Translations under genes and position numbers: made by a program
Shown here: positions 63,742 to 64,000 of the stretch, piece by piece
How the letters are laid out: every line of letters starts with the position of its first letter
Position numbering within the stretch: the stretch's first letter is position 1
The notes under the pieces: generated by a model
What the model saw: only the letters and a program-made list of their open reading frames with translations
Database searches by the model: none
What the model was told of the DNA's origin: nothing
Assembly (NCBI RefSeq): GCF_005860765.1
Contig: NZ_VCEI01000021.1
Coordinates: 434,001-498,000, forward strand
DNA length: 64,000 nucleotides
Reading direction: 5' to 3'
DNA from: Dyadobacter sediminis
Lineage (GTDB): Bacteria; Bacteroidota; Bacteroidia; Cytophagales; Spirosomataceae

Positions 63742-64000
63742 ATGTCTGCTGAGAAACGAAGCGATTCCAAGCTTCCCAATGTAGGAACGACCATTTTTAC
63801 AAGAATGTCCAGGCTGGCGGAAGAGCATCAGGCCATTAATCTTGCACAGGGCTTTCCGGAATTTGACTGTACGCCGGAACTGAAACGTATGGTGGAAAAT
63901 TCCATGAGTTCGGGTAAAAACCAGTATGCACCCATGGCCGGCATCATGCCGCTGCGGGAAGCAATTTCAGAAAAGGTACTGAAAAGTTATTACAGGCAAT
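63742..64000 (+). CDS. Class I/II PLP-dependent aminotransferase (methionine aminotransferase-like), partial
   Basis: The frame starts at ATG 63742 and runs off the right edge (86 complete codons). The N-terminus NVGTTIFTRMSRLAEEHQAINLAQGFPEFDC is typical of the YbdL/kynurenine-aminotransferase branch of fold type I aminotransferases, which use methionine and 2-oxo acids. NQYAPMAGIMPLREAISEKV is the usual next motif. The PLP lysine lies outside the window. Confidence 0.88.
   Translation, partial: MSAEKRSDSKLPNVGTTIFTRMSRLAEEHQAINLAQGFPEFDCTPELKRMVENSMSSGKNQYAPMAGIMPLREAISEKVLKSYYRQ

Overview
The window looks like ordinary chromosome of a Bacteroidota bacterium, most likely order Cytophagales and close to Dyadobacter/Spirosomaceae. 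This rests on protein families and style (DUF2911, DUF3109, SpmA/SpmB fusion, Tat-exported Gfo/Idh/MocA dehydrogenase beside a TIM-barrel isomerase, many lipoproteins), on weak Shine-Dalgarno sites, and on several promoters fitting the Bacteroidota pattern TTG-N19-21-TAnnTTTG. The genus is an inference. I see no rRNA, tRNA, phage, insertion sequence or CRISPR.

Layout. 1-9.7 kb: a partial exported protein, sucD, azurin, a TlpA thioredoxin, a TPR protein, clpS-recR-superoxide dismutase, a sodium symporter and small exported proteins. 9.7-16.8 kb (minus): a tightly packed run galE-rfbB-rfbA-O-methyltransferase-MltD-like LysM hydrolase-DUF3109-alkyltransferase-like, so nucleotide-sugar supply is linked with cell-wall work. 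17-21 kb: transglutaminase-like protein, phosphopantetheinyl transferase, WD40, DivIVA-domain protein and folB, ending in a large array of 20-nt repeats. 21.3-29.4 kb (minus): a carboxynorspermidine dehydrogenase-like gene with its own promoter, and upstream of it a complete eboA-F cluster. 29.6-40 kb: aminopeptidase P, subtilase, a sugar dehydrogenase/isomerase pair, SpmAB fusion, and a TolC/HlyD efflux pair without permease. 40-51 kb: gpsA, sialidase-like lipoprotein, DEAD-box helicase, serine hydrolase, DUF2911, sugar dehydrogenase, a TetR/SDR module with two matching operators, fabF and a HAD phosphatase. 51-64 kb: EamA permease, a UbiA-like/methyltransferase pair, M28 and M17 peptidases, an ATP-grasp enzyme, an alkaline-phosphatase-fold protein, NTF2-like protein, Nudix hydrolase, GH31 glycosidase and the start of a PLP aminotransferase.

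The most interesting system is the ebo cluster (22666-29394). It is a six-gene set found in scattered bacteria, cyanobacteria and some algal plastids, linked to making or exporting an unidentified small metabolite. Here EboF lacks several metal ligands of its phosphodiesterase superfamily, and EboD departs from the canonical dehydroquinate synthase motif. Three dispersed intergenic repeat families and a TetR operator buried inside its own promoter are the other main observations.
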